A stretch of DNA of 50,848 nucleotides, taken from Chara braunii. Lineage: Eukaryota; Streptophyta; Charophyceae; Charales; Characeae. The notes beneath the pieces are model-generated. The model made no database searches. It worked only from the letters and a program-made list of their open reading frames with translations, and had not been told where the DNA came from. Position 1 is the first letter of the stretch, and every line of letters begins with the position of its first letter. The DNA lies in the NCBI GenBank assembly GCA_003427395.1, contig BFEA01000149.1, forward strand, positions 1,709,360 to 1,760,207. The letters run 5' to 3'. Positions 22,551-32,835 of the stretch are shown here, one piece after another. Made by a program: the position numbers and the translations under genes.

Positions 22551-23758
22551 AGTGGTTAGAGCATAGCAACTATCGTTGCAAAGCTCGCCTCACATTAATG
22601 GTAGTGAGGGTATCAAGATGATTGAAGTATGGAAGAAAGAAAGAACCAAATTCAGCAGGGAGGATATCGTTTAGAATTTCTGGGGCGTTTGTTCTCGTCA
22701 TCCCTTTTGGTCTTAGCGATAGCATAACGAAGAGCTCCATAGGATACTTCAGAAAAAATCCTAAGCACTCGCGAGAGTCGCAACCAAAAGATAAGAGCAT
22801 CAAGAAACCACCAAAAACGTTACGTCATTAATTTTTTGTAATCCACCAAATCGTCAAACAATATTTACCCAGCTGAATGAGGGAAGGGTGGGAGAAAACA
22901 AAAAATTGCGAATTAAGATGCAAGACACATAACTCAAACAGTGAGAAGGAAGAAGACAGGACAAATGAAGAGAAACGGGCGGACACTCATCCCAGTTAAC
23001 AAGAGCGGTAACTCAACAGAATGAAAGAAGGATGTGAGGGGGAATGAGATGAGTGGGAAGAGGAGGAAGACATATTCCAGACGGTATGGAGGCAAAGATT
23101 AGGTAGGCTGAAGCGAGGAGATGAAAAAGAGCAACAGGGTAGGATGAACCAGTAATCACCATCAATAGTCTTGAAGCACGAGTGATAGTATTAAATATCA
23201 GCATGAAGCACGAGAACCTTCCATCCTAGTGGTCAGACGTCACATGCACGAAAGCGCCAGCGGACGGTTACTAGATCACATGGAGGGAGGTTTATCGGCA
23301 GTAACCCAACATGTTTTGAATGACGCCGATAGACCAATCACCATTAGGTGCATCGCTAAGGATCAAGTTATTAATGCTACGGCTACTGAGACTTAAATAG
23401 AAAGTCACGCAGAAATGGGGAGGAATCATCCGGATATCTTCGTTGAAGAAGACACTTATCTTCTGGGTGACGTCAAATTCGTCAATAATTCACTAATGTT
23501 CGGTCCGATCCGGAGGCTTGTTCTTGGGATATAATCCTAGCGAAACCATGGCGCAATGTCTTTTCAGTTGGCCGCGGGAAACAGGGGCGGCATATTTAAA
23601 TAGGCATTGATGATATTCATTATATAACACTGATACTGCAGTAGCGGTCAGAGAGGCGGAGCAACTGGGTCGGTGAAGAGGATATATAAGAGCTCCGGTG
23701 TTGCGGAGGAATGCAGGGAGACGAAAAAACTCGTGCCCGAATGGGCGGTAGGCAGCAG
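22551..23758 (-). repeat. Right direct repeat (copy B) of the degraded retroelement
   Basis: Aligns with copy A from AGTGGTTAGAG onward without the 1,503 bp insertion. It ends abruptly at GGCAGCAG where a (GATT)n-family element begins, while copy A continues, so copy B was cut by that insertion. Relative to the minus-strand coding region it is the 5' flank, which gives an LTR or pseudo-LTR layout. Confidence 0.8.
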
Positions 23759-24185
23759 CTATGTGACACTCGCGACCTAGGCCGCAGGCAATTCAGCCGC
23801 CGAGGCCGAAAACGTCGGCAACAGCCACGGCCGCAAGGCCTAGTTTGCAGCCCGATATTTACAATTTTTTTTCGGGGGTTGAAAAATAAGTGAAAAAAAA
23901 GGGGTTGTAGGGTTTTGAAAACACTACAACGGTTATCCCATATTTTGTTTTTTTGAATTTAACTTCATTTCAAATTCATAAAAGATAAAAAATAAAATTC
24001 AGTTAACATAAATAAATAAATAAATAATTTAAAATAAATAAATAAAAGAAAATGAGGAATTTGTTTTTCCATTTTTTTCGTGATTGATATGGAGTAAGAG
24101 TCCTCCTAACTTTTTCCAAGGTAATTGTTTTTTTTTTCCCTTCTTCTTTTCCTTTTTCTTTTTCTCTTCTTCTTCTGTTTGATTG

Positions 24186-24228
<43 letters not shown>

Positions 24229-24229
24229 A
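23759..24229 (+). repeat. CTAYGTGACACC/(GATT)n dispersed repeat, copy 3
   Basis: Begins CTATGTGACACTCGCGACCT exactly at the end of copy B. It has the GTAGGG hairpin (23908-23931) and ends in (GATT)n at 24181-24229. The body between is diverged from the copies at 26118 and 50302. Confidence 0.75.
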
Positions 24230-24248
24230 CAAAACAAAAAAGAAATGA

Positions 24249-24261
24249 AGTGTGTGTGTTT

Positions 24262-24312
<51 letters not shown>

Positions 24313-24335
24313 TGTGCTCGTATGTGTTTGTGTGC

Positions 24336-24379
<44 letters not shown>

Positions 24380-24440
24380 ATGTGTGCGTGTGTGCGTGTG
24401 TGCGTGTGTGCATGTGTGTGTGTGTGCGTGTGTGCGCGCA
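24249..24440. repeat. (GT)n microsatellite
   Basis: Long GT tract with GC and AT interruptions directly after the (GATT)n tail. Confidence 0.97.
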
Positions 24441-24483
24441 TTGTTCATCATGCCGATTTCAAGAGTTAGTTTCAATAATTGAC

Positions 24484-26117
24484 GGGGGGGAATTTTAGGA
24501 ATATATTTCCGACCCCTAATTTCTTCCGACGACTCAGATGAAAGTGTCGGCTGAATCCTCCATAGTCACTCAACCCAAGGCCCAATCCCTTGTATTTCGG
24601 GTGGCCAACTGGTCTGCGGCCGCCCGACACCGTTTCCGGGTGGGGGATACGAAATGAATGAGTTATCTGATGGCCAGGAGAACACCGTGGCAACCATTTG
24701 GGCGTCTTCCTCCCGAATTGCCACGCGTTCCTCTGGCGTTACGCCGTCGTCAATGTCTCGAGCGCTTACAGGTTTCTTGGCAATTTCAATCCCGAGCTCG
24801 TAAGGCAAGGGATCGTCGCGCCTAGGGGGTTTCAGAGCTTCGCTTCCGGTGCCCTGACGTGACAATCGAACCTCTTTTCCTGTAGAGAGCAAGGAATGGG
24901 GTAGTTCCGTAATATCGCAGAAGACTCTCTTATCACTGCACCTGGGGAGGAGCGGGGTGGTAGCTTCATATAGGGTTCAAGGGGGTTCACAAGAATCGGT
25001 GATTCAGGATACCTGTACCAATGGTTCCCGCAGGATTAAAATTCGCGTTCGTTGGAGATTCCTCTCCGTAAGGACAAACATTTTCGTCGCTTTTTGTCGG
25101 ACTGGGTAGCGAATCAGTTGGTGCGCCATTTCTCGGATCATCAAGTCCGCCTCGTCCTCGCTGTCAGAAGTGTTGGGCGACAACTCGGGTTCTTTTCCCT
25201 TAGGGTCTGAATTGCTAGGGGGTTCTCTCCAGGTGATTATCCGGAGAGGTTCCCCGCTTCTTGGGAGATTTTTCCGATCCGCAGGTAGCATAGTTCGGAG
25301 AGTTAAATGCATCGGGATAACATACGGTTTTCCACCCGTGTTCCGAAAGATGATTGATCGCCTTTCGAAATCCAGGTTGGCTCGTAGCGCGGTGACTCCG
25401 GTTAGGGCAGCAATCCCATGAGGACGTCGTATGTGTTTACGTCCAATACTACGACATCCCCCAAGGCGTGAACTTTTCCTAATCGAAACGGGACATTTGT
25501 CATCCTTCCCACCACCTTGATCTTTTCTTCGTCAGTAGAGACAAAGTGATCTTCTTCCGCTAACGGGATCAGATCTTTTCTTTCCCTACTCGTTCAACGA
25601 CCCTCAGAGAGATGGTTAGAACCGCGGCCCCTGAGTCGATGATAGCACTGTACGGAATTCCCCTAACTTCTATATCTCATTCCTCGGATTTCCACGGAAT
25701 AGCCTTAATGCGCAAAAACTGGTCGTCTTTTTCAATTAGTCCTAACCGTATGGATCCGAGGTGTTGAGGCCATCACGCTTGTCTTCTTGGGAGGGGGTCT
25801 TCCCTTTGATGGTTGCTTGCTTGGCAAGAGCAAACCGTTTTCGGTTTGCCTTGCAATGTTGCAACATTCGTTTATTTGCCTTTTCCGATATGGATAGCAT
25901 CATAATGCTGGGCAAGGGCTGTCTCTTATACACATCTAGATGTGTATAAGAGACAATAATGCCACCACGAGGGTGCAGGTAAAACCGTTTTCGGTTTGCC
26001 TTGCAATGTTGCAACATTCATTTATTTGCCTTTTCCGATATGGATAGCATCATAATGCCACCACGAGGGTGCAGGTAAATGAAAGACTGGCGCCTCCCAT
26101 TTGCCAGGAACGGTTGG
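24484..26117 (-). pseudogene. Gypsy-type gag/protease fragment, degraded
   Basis: On the minus strand IIDSGAAVLTIS (about 25610-25645) is a retropepsin active-site motif (D-S-G-A). Further on, DVVVLDVNTYDVLMG (about 25410-25455) and LDFERRSIIFR (about 25350-25390) fit the flap and C-terminal part of an aspartic protease. The downstream frames are acidic and Ser-rich (25004-25312; 24566-24892), with frameshifts and stops between. No RT was found before the fragment ends near 24484. A sequencing adapter interrupts it at 25919-25955. Confidence 0.65.
25919..25955. other. Nextera mate-pair junction adapter (assembly contamination)
   Basis: CTGTCTCTTATACACATCT (25919-25937) is followed at once by AGATGTGTATAAGAGACA (25938-25955). 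These are the two Tn5 mosaic ends joined as in the Nextera mate-pair circularisation junction. Flanks of about 80 bp (25833-25917 and 25980-26060) are near-identical copies of one genomic stretch, so a chimeric read was built into the contig. Confidence 0.97.
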
Positions 26118-26596
26118 CTATGTGACACCCGCGGCCTAGGCCGCGGGCATTTCGGCCGCTGCGGCCGAGATTCTCAGCCGCGGCCGCGGCCGATGAGACC
26201 CAGTTCGCCGCCTGGTTTTTCAATATTTTTTCCCCCCCACTAAAAATACGTAAAAATATATATATATATATATATCAGGGTGTAGCCCGTGTAGGGCTTA
26301 GAAAACCCTACACTCCTATATATATATTTTTTTGGAATCCGACTTTGTTTAAGATTTTTTAAAAATCAAAAACTAAAATCGATTTAAACAAAATTAAAAA
26401 TATATATATAAAAAAAAGCAAAAAAAAAAATTTGTCATTTTTTATCATGAGATATATGGTCCCCGACTCGACCTGTGTTTTTTTTTAAAATGAATTTCTG
26501 TTTTTGCAGGGAAATATGGTGTTTAAGAAAAAATGCAGCTGCAAAATTTCAAAATAAATAAACAAACAAAGGGTTTGATTGATTGATTGATTGATT
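26118..26596 (+). repeat. CTAYGTGACACC/(GATT)n dispersed repeat, copy 4
   Basis: The best-preserved complete copy. It starts CTATGTGACACCCGCGGCCT with the palindrome GCGGCCTAGGCCGC. The GTAGGG hairpin lies at 26293-26317, TCATGAGATATATGGTCCCC near 26447, and (GATT)n at the end, followed by a (GT)-rich stretch. It has no ORF. Confidence 0.85.
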
Positions 26597-26772
26597 TAGT
26601 GTGAGTGTGTGTGTGCGTGTGTGTGTGTCTGTGCAATCAGACTCGCTCTCTTCCACACTTTACATGCATGCAAACATGTGCACCACAAACTGGCGACATG
26701 CGCCCACTCAGAACACAGAGATATGGTACCGAGAACACAGTTCAGACTCAAGTTCACTTCGAATGGCTATGT

Positions 26773-26835
26773 GTGTGTGTGTGTGTGTTTGTGCGTGTGT
26801 GTGTGTGTAATGTGTGATGTGTGATGTGTGTGTGT

Positions 26836-26892
<57 letters not shown>
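26773..26892. repeat. (GT)n microsatellite
   Basis: GT dinucleotides with a few interruptions, followed by a GC-rich stretch holding GCGACCCTCCCC twice. Confidence 0.97.
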
Positions 26893-26895
<3 letters not shown>

Positions 26896-26985
26896 CCCTC
26901 CCCGAGGGCCGCGCAGCTCCCGCGCGGCGGCAATTGCGACCCTCCCCGCTCGTGGGGAGGGTCCTAGTTGCGTGGGCGCGTGCGC

Positions 26986-26988
<3 letters not shown>

Positions 26989-27044
<56 letters not shown>

Positions 27045-27153
27045 NNNNNNNNNNNNNNNNNNNNNNNNNNNNNNNNNNNNNNNNNNNNNNNNNNNNNNNN
27101 NNNNNNNNNNNNNNNNNNNNNNNNNNNNNNNNNNNNNNNNNNNNAATCAATCA

Positions 27154-27209
<56 letters not shown>
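26989..27209. other. (GA)n, 100 N gap, (TA)n
   Basis: A GA microsatellite (26989-27044) runs into exactly 100 Ns (27045-27144), then AATCAATC and a TA microsatellite to about 27209. The round number suggests a gap of unknown size. Confidence 0.95.
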
Positions 27210-27217
<8 letters not shown>

Positions 27218-27471
27218 TTATTTTTTTTTTATTTTTTTTCTTTTTTTTTTCACACATAAAAAATCGCCGCCCCAAATTTTTGATTTTTTTTTTTTTTTTT
27301 TCTGCACAGGTCGATAGCTGCCGACGTGCGCAGGCCGAGCGCGTGCGCCGATTTTGAGCGCGCGCCCCCGCATGGGCGTGCCTCGACCGCGTGGCCTCAG
27401 CCGAGGGCCTGCGGCCTAGGAGGTCGGCCGCGCATTGGGCCGTAGGATCCGCGGCCGACGGTGCCACGTAG
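27145..27471 (-). repeat. CTAYGTGACACC repeat, short variant, copy B
   Basis: On the minus strand it begins CTACGTGGCACCGTCGGCCG at 27471 and carries GGGGGCGCGC, CGCACGTCGG and AAAAATTTGGGGCGGCG like the copy at 1941. It joins the LINE fragment directly at 27472, so it either inserted into the LINE or marks the LINE's truncation point. Confidence 0.65.
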
Positions 27472-28077
27472 AGGGCTGGTGCACCAAGGCGACCCGATTG
27501 CCCCCTTTTTGTTCGTAATAATCATGGAAGCATTGACAGCTAATCTGTGTACCCATAAACAAATCAAGAAAATAAGGATTACTTCTATTCCAGAAGACGC
27601 TATGATCCCTATCTGCTCTCTTTTTGCAGATGATCTCACGCTCATGGTGGAGGCCTCAACCGAAAATATGGAGGAAGTTCGCCGACTGATGGACCAGTTC
27701 TGCGATCTTTCAGATATGCGAGTAAACTGGGGGAATAAAACGGAAGGCTGGTGGATATACTACCAAGGGGCCAGACAGCCAGAGTCCCCAAGGGTTAGAT
27801 GGTTGTCGAAGGAATCCCCGATGACAAGCTATCGGCAGAAGGACGACCAACTCTGAACGATGAGTGGTTGGTATAGCCAGTCCTAAGGAATCTGAACAGT
27901 TGGAAAAACAGCAAGACCTCACTGATGGGATGGGCTCTGATAATTAATAATGTGACATTGGCGTCATTGTGGTATAAAACCGCCCTGTGGTCACTCAACA
28001 AACCGGCAATGGCTACCCTCCAGCGAGAGGTAGCGGCATTCCTCTGGAGAGGGAGCCATGAGTGTTCAAACGCTATT
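27472..28077 (+). pseudogene. LINE reverse transcriptase, 5' portion of a split element
   Basis: The frame begins inside the RT at GLVHQGDPIAPFLFVIIMEA (motif B region), then CSLFADDLTLMVEAS with the catalytic ADD (motif C). After a frameshift and a TAG near 27875 come LNSWKNSKTSLMGWALIINN and LASLWYKTALWS, typical of the RT thumb/connection region of plant LINEs, then FLWRGSHECSNA. Here the 18 kb element interrupts it; the reading continues at 46157. Upstream RT motifs are missing. Confidence 0.85.
28074..28077. repeat. Target site duplication TATT, left
   Basis: TATT here and at 46153-46156 flank the 18 kb element. With one copy removed the LINE frame reads through as ...Ala-Ile-Ser-Arg-Val-Ala-Trp... 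Confidence 0.85.
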
Positions 28078-28101
28078 AACGGTGTTTTCGTTATAAGTGA
28101 A
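28078..28101 (+). repeat. Left terminal inverted repeat
   Basis: 24 bp matching the inverse of 46129-46152 at 20 positions; the differences are at positions 5, 6, 17 and 20. Confidence 0.85.
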
Positions 28102-28170
28102 ATTGTTTTCATGTTCACTTTTTTTTTTAACTGTAAAATGGCAGAACAAAATAAGGAAATTATAGACGAA

Positions 28171-28250
28171 ATAACGAAAAAGCAAAATAACGACAAAGCA
28201 AAATAACAACAAATCGAAATAACAACAAAGCAAAATAAGGACGAAACAAT
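28171..28250 (+). repeat. Subterminal 16 bp tandem repeats
   Basis: Five units of the type ATAACRACAAAGCAAA begin at 28171, 28187, 28203, 28219 and 28235, about 90 bp inside the left end. Subterminal repeats commonly serve as transposase-binding sites; that role here is inference. Confidence 0.8.
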
Positions 28251-28515
28251 GTTCATAGCAATGCAAAGTTGAAGGAACGACAAAACAATGAGGAAAAATT
28301 AATGTGACAGTCATGCTCCCGTGTTGCCTGTGCTCAAAATATAATACAATGTCAAGTTTTTACCTCGAATGTTTACACTCAGTAAACATGTCAATCTCAT
28401 CAACAAAATATTAACTACGGACTTTAGCTTTAGTCGCACCTCATTGACTTTCCTATCTAACCATGGACAAAATGTAAAATGTTATTCTAAGCCTCATATC
28501 AAAAATATTGGCTTG

Positions 28516-30153
28516 TCAGAAAGCAAATGGAGGGAAGTGACCTCTTGCAAGCAAAGATGCAAAACCTAACATAAAAACACCACAACTACAAGGATCCTCT
28601 TGAGCAGGAATCTCATCTACTGATGTATCAAAGGAGGATGTAGGCCCGTCCTTTCGCGAAGATTGTGTCGATGAAACTCCGCTTCGAAAAAATCTTTCAA
28701 ACGTTCAAGGACTGAAACGTAATCAGCACGAGGGAGAGAGTCTATGAGATGAAATTTACAGTTCGGACCATCTATGCTGACATAAGCTAAAGCCCAGTGA
28801 TTTCCAAAATGAAGAGGGATAATCACTAAGTCATAATCAAAAAGATTTGTGTCCTTCACCCATTTCATCCCTTCGGAATATGTGGTTTCAAACCTCAAAG
28901 GACCTGACAATCGAGTGAAGAAAAATGAAGTCAAAATGTACACAAAAGGAACACTATCGCTTGTCACTTCTGTACATGCCGATTCAACCTTGATGTGATC
29001 ATTGGTGATCTGGACGGCTAGCAGGTACAAATTGACGACTTCGTCATTTAGCCATTTCTCATCCTCGACGACGACCATGATGTCTTCCTTTTCCACCTTC
29101 CAGCTCCCCTTGTAATCGACAATGCCGTATGCTTCATTGTCTTTGCTGCTGCTTGTAATCATGTCAAGATACTCCTTTTCTTCTACGGTGAGGCGTTTTG
29201 TTGCTAAATGAATCTGGAACGAAGGGTCACGAACTGCATACAAACACACATATAAACAACAATGGAACGACTAAGACTTCATACAAAAACAAACTTTTCG
29301 TTATGTGATGTACGACGTAGACCCGAGTTCATGTTTTTTGTTGTCTACCTGTTTCGCTATCAGAACTGCCATCCACAATAGATAAACTGCAACCTTCGCG
29401 ATGCAATTTCTTCCCTTCTTTGAGGCTTATTCCAACAGCTTTAAACATCCTTAGGGCAGCTGGCTTCATTGATGAAAATGTCATGGGTGTAAGTCTTCTT
29501 CTCTCTTTTTTGGGCAATAACGGCAAAGTCGATAAGGTTTGCAAGCCACGACGAATAATATTCTTCTCACTCTGCCTTTGCGAACGTACGTGCGTCGTTT
29601 TCCACAGTTCTTTTCGTCGCCCTGCATGTTCAGCAATATAAAACGACAATGATTGACAAGACAAAACATTATGAGTTTAAGTTCAATTTTTCATATAATT
29701 GCAAATAAGAGATACACAATATTCTACTTCATTTATTCTCATGACCGAGCGCACGGTTGCAAACCTAGGCAAAAAATTAGTTCCTATGAGATGAGTGCAT
29801 GTACCCCCTAATCCGCATACAGTATTAGATATTCCCTTAGAGATAAGTACGTGCTCACCTCGGTGGCTCACTAACGCTTTGTCTTCAACAAAACCTTCTA
29901 TCGCACCATGCGATGGTGTAAAAGGAGATTCGTCGATAGATATCACGAGGTTAGTAGACTGTTGTGCTTCTGATTTTGCAACCATGAGTTCAGGCTGTAC
30001 AAGCGTATGTTGCTCCCGTGTACTTAGTACTATATGTCCTCCATCCTCTTCGATGGCCTGTACATTGGCAGTTTCCTTTGCACCTGCAGTCGCGCTTTCA
30101 TTCTTCATGTCCAGAGAGACTTCATGCTCATCTTTTTCAGCTGGCATATCCAA
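28516..30153 (-). pseudogene. Ulp1/SENP-type cysteine protease of the giant element
   Basis: Expected role: a SUMO- or ubiquitin-like deconjugating protease. Three exons can be joined: 30153-29859, 29621-29349 and 29233-28516. Both introns (237 and 115 bp) are GT-AG and keep phase. The N-terminal third is acidic and unstructured. The protease domain shows WLNDEVVNLYL, DLVIIPLHFGNHWALAYVSI (catalytic His, codon 28797-28799), HLIDSL (Asp, 28740-28742), then PAQEDPCSCGVFML with the oxyanion Gln and nucleophile Cys (28582-28584). The Cys segment lies in another frame than the His/Asp segment, whose own frame ends at TAG near 28617. A one-base shift between about 28640 and 28690 is needed, so this copy is broken or the sequence has an error. 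The first exon may extend upstream into 30105-30542. Confidence 0.8.
29234..29348 (-). other. Intron in the Ulp1 gene
   Basis: Donor AG/GTAGAC at 29348 and acceptor TTTGTATGCAG at 29234. The joined codon (G+TT) continues the frame into VRDPSFQIHL. A second intron at 29622-29858 has donor GAG/GTGAGC and acceptor AACATGCAG, and rebuilds a Gly codon. Confidence 0.75.
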
Positions 30154-30339
30154 TGCATCTCTAATTCAGCAAGTGCACCAGTATTATCCACTTGCGCAGT
30201 AACACTCTCGCTCGCCAACACAGTGATCGCCCAAACTTGGTCATGCGGAAGGACGTCCTCGACACATTTCGGTAGTTCTCCATGACTTACGCCCTTGACG
30301 CTTGCACCGCCGCTTCCTCCCAAATCCTGGCCACTTGCA

Positions 30340-30700
30340 TCGCCTCTCGATCCCCTACCATGTGCACCGCCGCTTGGTCCTAATCCCAGAGGCGAACCCG
30401 ATCCCCTGCAATATGCACCGCTGCTTGGTCCTAATCCCAAAGGCGAACCCGATCCTTGGCATGTGCACCTCCGCTTGGTCCTGATACCTTTCCCTCTGTT
30501 GCTTGACGCCCTTGACACATTTGTGTTTTTGCAGTTCACCATGACTTATTGGCTTTCCACTTGCACCGACATCAGGTCCCAGACCCTTGCCACTGGCACC
30601 GCCCCGTGGTTCCGATCCCTTGCCATGTTCACCACCACTTGATCTTGTTCCCTTGCCAAGCGCACCGCCGCCTGATCTTGATCCCTTGCCACTCTCATCG
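30340..30700 (-). repeat. Coding minisatellite (Gly-rich)
   Basis: Degenerate units around GGTTCCGATCCCTTGCCA and CCTAATCCCARAGGCGAACC repeat through the 3' part of the 743-codon gene and into the following open frame. Confidence 0.75.
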
Positions 30701-32586
30701 CCGCTCGCTCCTTTCCTTTCCCCAACTTTGTCTTCAAGTTCCTCTTCGATACGCCAATAATATCCAAAAGTTGGACTTGTTTCTCGATCATAGAACTCTT
30801 CCAAATACTCAAGCCATCGAGATGTTTCGAACTCCTGAAAGATTTCGTCTATCCTTGCATCCAGTCTTGATTGAGAAACCTTCGGATTAAGTCGCAGTAG
30901 TCGCTTGCCAATCTCATTTTTGGCGTGTGTGACAAACTTGGATCGTGACATACGTCTGTGGAGGCAAAATTGCCACTCCCCTTCTTCTTTTATAGCCATT
31001 ACCCAGTTCCCTCTCGCCAATGCAGGTTGGAAGTGGTGGGGGTGCCATATAATGTGATGACCCCATACGTTGTCAGGCATCACCGTATAATCATCTCGGC
31101 CTACAATAGGTCCAGGAAGCCAAGCAATGTCCGGAGGGATGATGTCTTCAATCTCGTACTCCAAAGGCTCAGACGGAGGTGGTTGAGGAGTTTGATAGCA
31201 AAGCAATTCCAAAACAGTAGTCGGGCTATGTGCAAGTGCTGACAGACTTGCCATAACCTCTGGGGAGAGAATTGCCTGCACCCTCGGATCATCCATAACT
31301 GCGCCGGAAGATAGCGCTGTTGTGTTGCCCGCCATATAACTGGTCCGTTGAAACTGGTCCGTTGTAACTGCCATACTCGAAGCCCCCCCAGAACCGGACG
31401 ATGTGCCCGGCGCACCCATCTTCTGCGAAGCCGAGCTACAAACTTTTTGCCTCTCATCTGCCAAAGCCGCTTGCAAAGTACCATCTTCACTTTCTTCCTC
31501 TGAGTCCTCAGCATCGAAGCCTTCCCCAAAACAAGTTGCATAAGCTGAGATTGTAAACGCCCCGATTTGTTCGTCGAAGTACATCATCTCCAAACGGTCT
31601 AGAAATGCAACTTCCGTCTTCGCCGGTGCCTTATAATACCCCCTCAGAAGTGATTTCATTTTTCGCCTTCTGACGACGTATGCATGTTCCCCTCTGTTTT
31701 GTGGCTTAGTCTCGAAAAGGAACTCCCAAATGTTGATGATGTTTTGGCCGACTCTGTAGACGAGATCACGCTTTTCATCATGTCGAGGAGGCGGCTTAAC
31801 AAAGTTGGCGAAGTAAAATCCACTCTTGACCATCTTGGTGACGAATTGAACGAGAAACTCGAACTTCATACCCTCCCCTTCCAGAACAATGCAATGACGG
31901 TGACTCTTTAACAACTCCCAAATCAACGCCACATGACCATTTCCCACGAAAACAACCGCCTTATCCGCAAGACAAAAATGCTCCAATGTCTCCACCATCG
32001 CATTTGGCTCCCTTTCTATACCTTCGTACGCAAATTTCTCCCTTGGCTCCATTCCTGCCATTTTCAACTTCGTGGGCGTGAAGTTCTTCTCCACGACATC
32101 AGCCAACATTTTTGGCCTTCTCTCTCTGCGCACAAGTGTTGATAAGTCACCCGCCTGCTCGCCAGATAATCGATCTGCAGCTGGAGTGCTTGTTGGAATG
32201 TCTTCAAGCAAGGGAATAGTGTTGCGGTGATAATCCCCATCGTTGGAGTACATGATGACAATCATTTTATCTGTGTCCTCCAAAGGCAAGTTCGCAACCT
32301 TATATAAATATTTCGCCTTCGTTTGTTGCTGACGAGTCCACTTTAGAATAGACAAGTGAATGTCAATCTCCCAACTTGTAACTCGCTTGAAAAATGTATA
32401 CTCGCAAGACCGCGGAACGAAGCACAATAATGTCCAATAATCACCAGCCAGTTTTCCCATGAACTTCCGCAGACCATCAAGGACTTCTTCAGTCCACACC
32501 CCTATCTGGGTTGGGTGACACAAATCTAGCACGGCCGTGTGGCAACTCAGATGTTTGATGACTCTATATATTTCCTTGGAATCCAT
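30355..32586 (-). CDS. Unknown 743-residue protein, possible Rossmann-like domain
   Basis: I do not recognise the family. The start MDSKEIYRVIKHLS at 32586 is the first Met after upstream stops. Residues about 30-110 hold YWTLLCFVPRSCEYTFFKRV and DKMIVIMYSNDGDY. Residues about 210-260 hold KAVVFVGNGHVALIWELL followed by a helix and HCIVLEGEGMKFEFL; this strand-Gly-helix-strand-Glu pattern resembles nucleotide- or AdoMet-binding Rossmann folds, which is inference only. The middle is acidic and Ser-rich. The last 120 residues are Gly/Ser/Lys-rich repeats (GASGKG type), read from a minisatellite at 30340-30700. The SHGEL..CV motif in this tail recurs in the open frame 30105-30542, so the repeats have duplicated across the gene's 3' end. 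The ORF is intact. Confidence 0.5.
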   Translation of the reverse strand: MDSKEIYRVIKHLSCHTAVLDLCHPTQIGVWTEEVLDGLRKFMGKLAGDYWTLLCFVPRSCEYTFFKRVTSWEIDIHLSILKWTRQQQTKAKYLYKVANLPLEDTDKMIVIMYSNDGDYHRNTIPLLEDIPTSTPAADRLSGEQAGDLSTLVRRERRPKMLADVVEKNFTPTKLKMAGMEPREKFAYEGIEREPNAMVETLEHFCLADKAVVFVGNGHVALIWELLKSHRHCIVLEGEGMKFEFLVQFVTKMVKSGFYFANFVKPPPRHDEKRDLVYRVGQNIINIWEFLFETKPQNRGEHAYVVRRRKMKSLLRGYYKAPAKTEVAFLDRLEMMYFDEQIGAFTISAYATCFGEGFDAEDSEEESEDGTLQAALADERQKVCSSASQKMGAPGTSSGSGGASSMAVTTDQFQRTSYMAGNTTALSSGAVMDDPRVQAILSPEVMASLSALAHSPTTVLELLCYQTPQPPPSEPLEYEIEDIIPPDIAWLPGPIVGRDDYTVMPDNVWGHHIIWHPHHFQPALARGNWVMAIKEEGEWQFCLHRRMSRSKFVTHAKNEIGKRLLRLNPKVSQSRLDARIDEIFQEFETSRWLEYLEEFYDRETSPTFGYYWRIEEELEDKVGERKGASGDESGKGSRSGGGALGKGTRSSGGEHGKGSEPRGGASGKGLGPDVGASGKPISHGELQKHKCVKGVKQQRERYQDQAEVHMPRIGFAFGIRTKQRCILQGIGFASGIRTKRRCTW

Positions 32587-32835
32587 CTTGTCTGAAATAT
32601 CGCTTAGTTCTCATTGGAATAGGACGAAAACAAAGTTCACGTTCTGTCTTTTGAAATGTATATATTGCGCCGAGCCCGACATTCGTATGTTTTTCGAACC
32701 CCTGGTTTCTGATCTGCGCAGCAGCTTGTTGACAAACTGCACGAACTCTCCGGGGCACTTCGCAGCAAGTGACGCTGTTTTCTTGAAGCCCTCTTCTCCT
32801 TTTTCCTCCTCTCCTCCAAATGTAGCTGGGAACGT
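32587..32835. other. Intergenic space in the giant element
   Basis: Between the SGQHN-protein gene (stop at 32836) and the start of the 743-codon gene (32586), both on the minus strand. An overlapping open frame at 32564-32881 looks fortuitous. Confidence 0.4.

Noticed and set aside
25742-26017. 91-codon frame at the protease fragment
   Set aside because: It is created by the sequencing adapter and the duplicated flanks.
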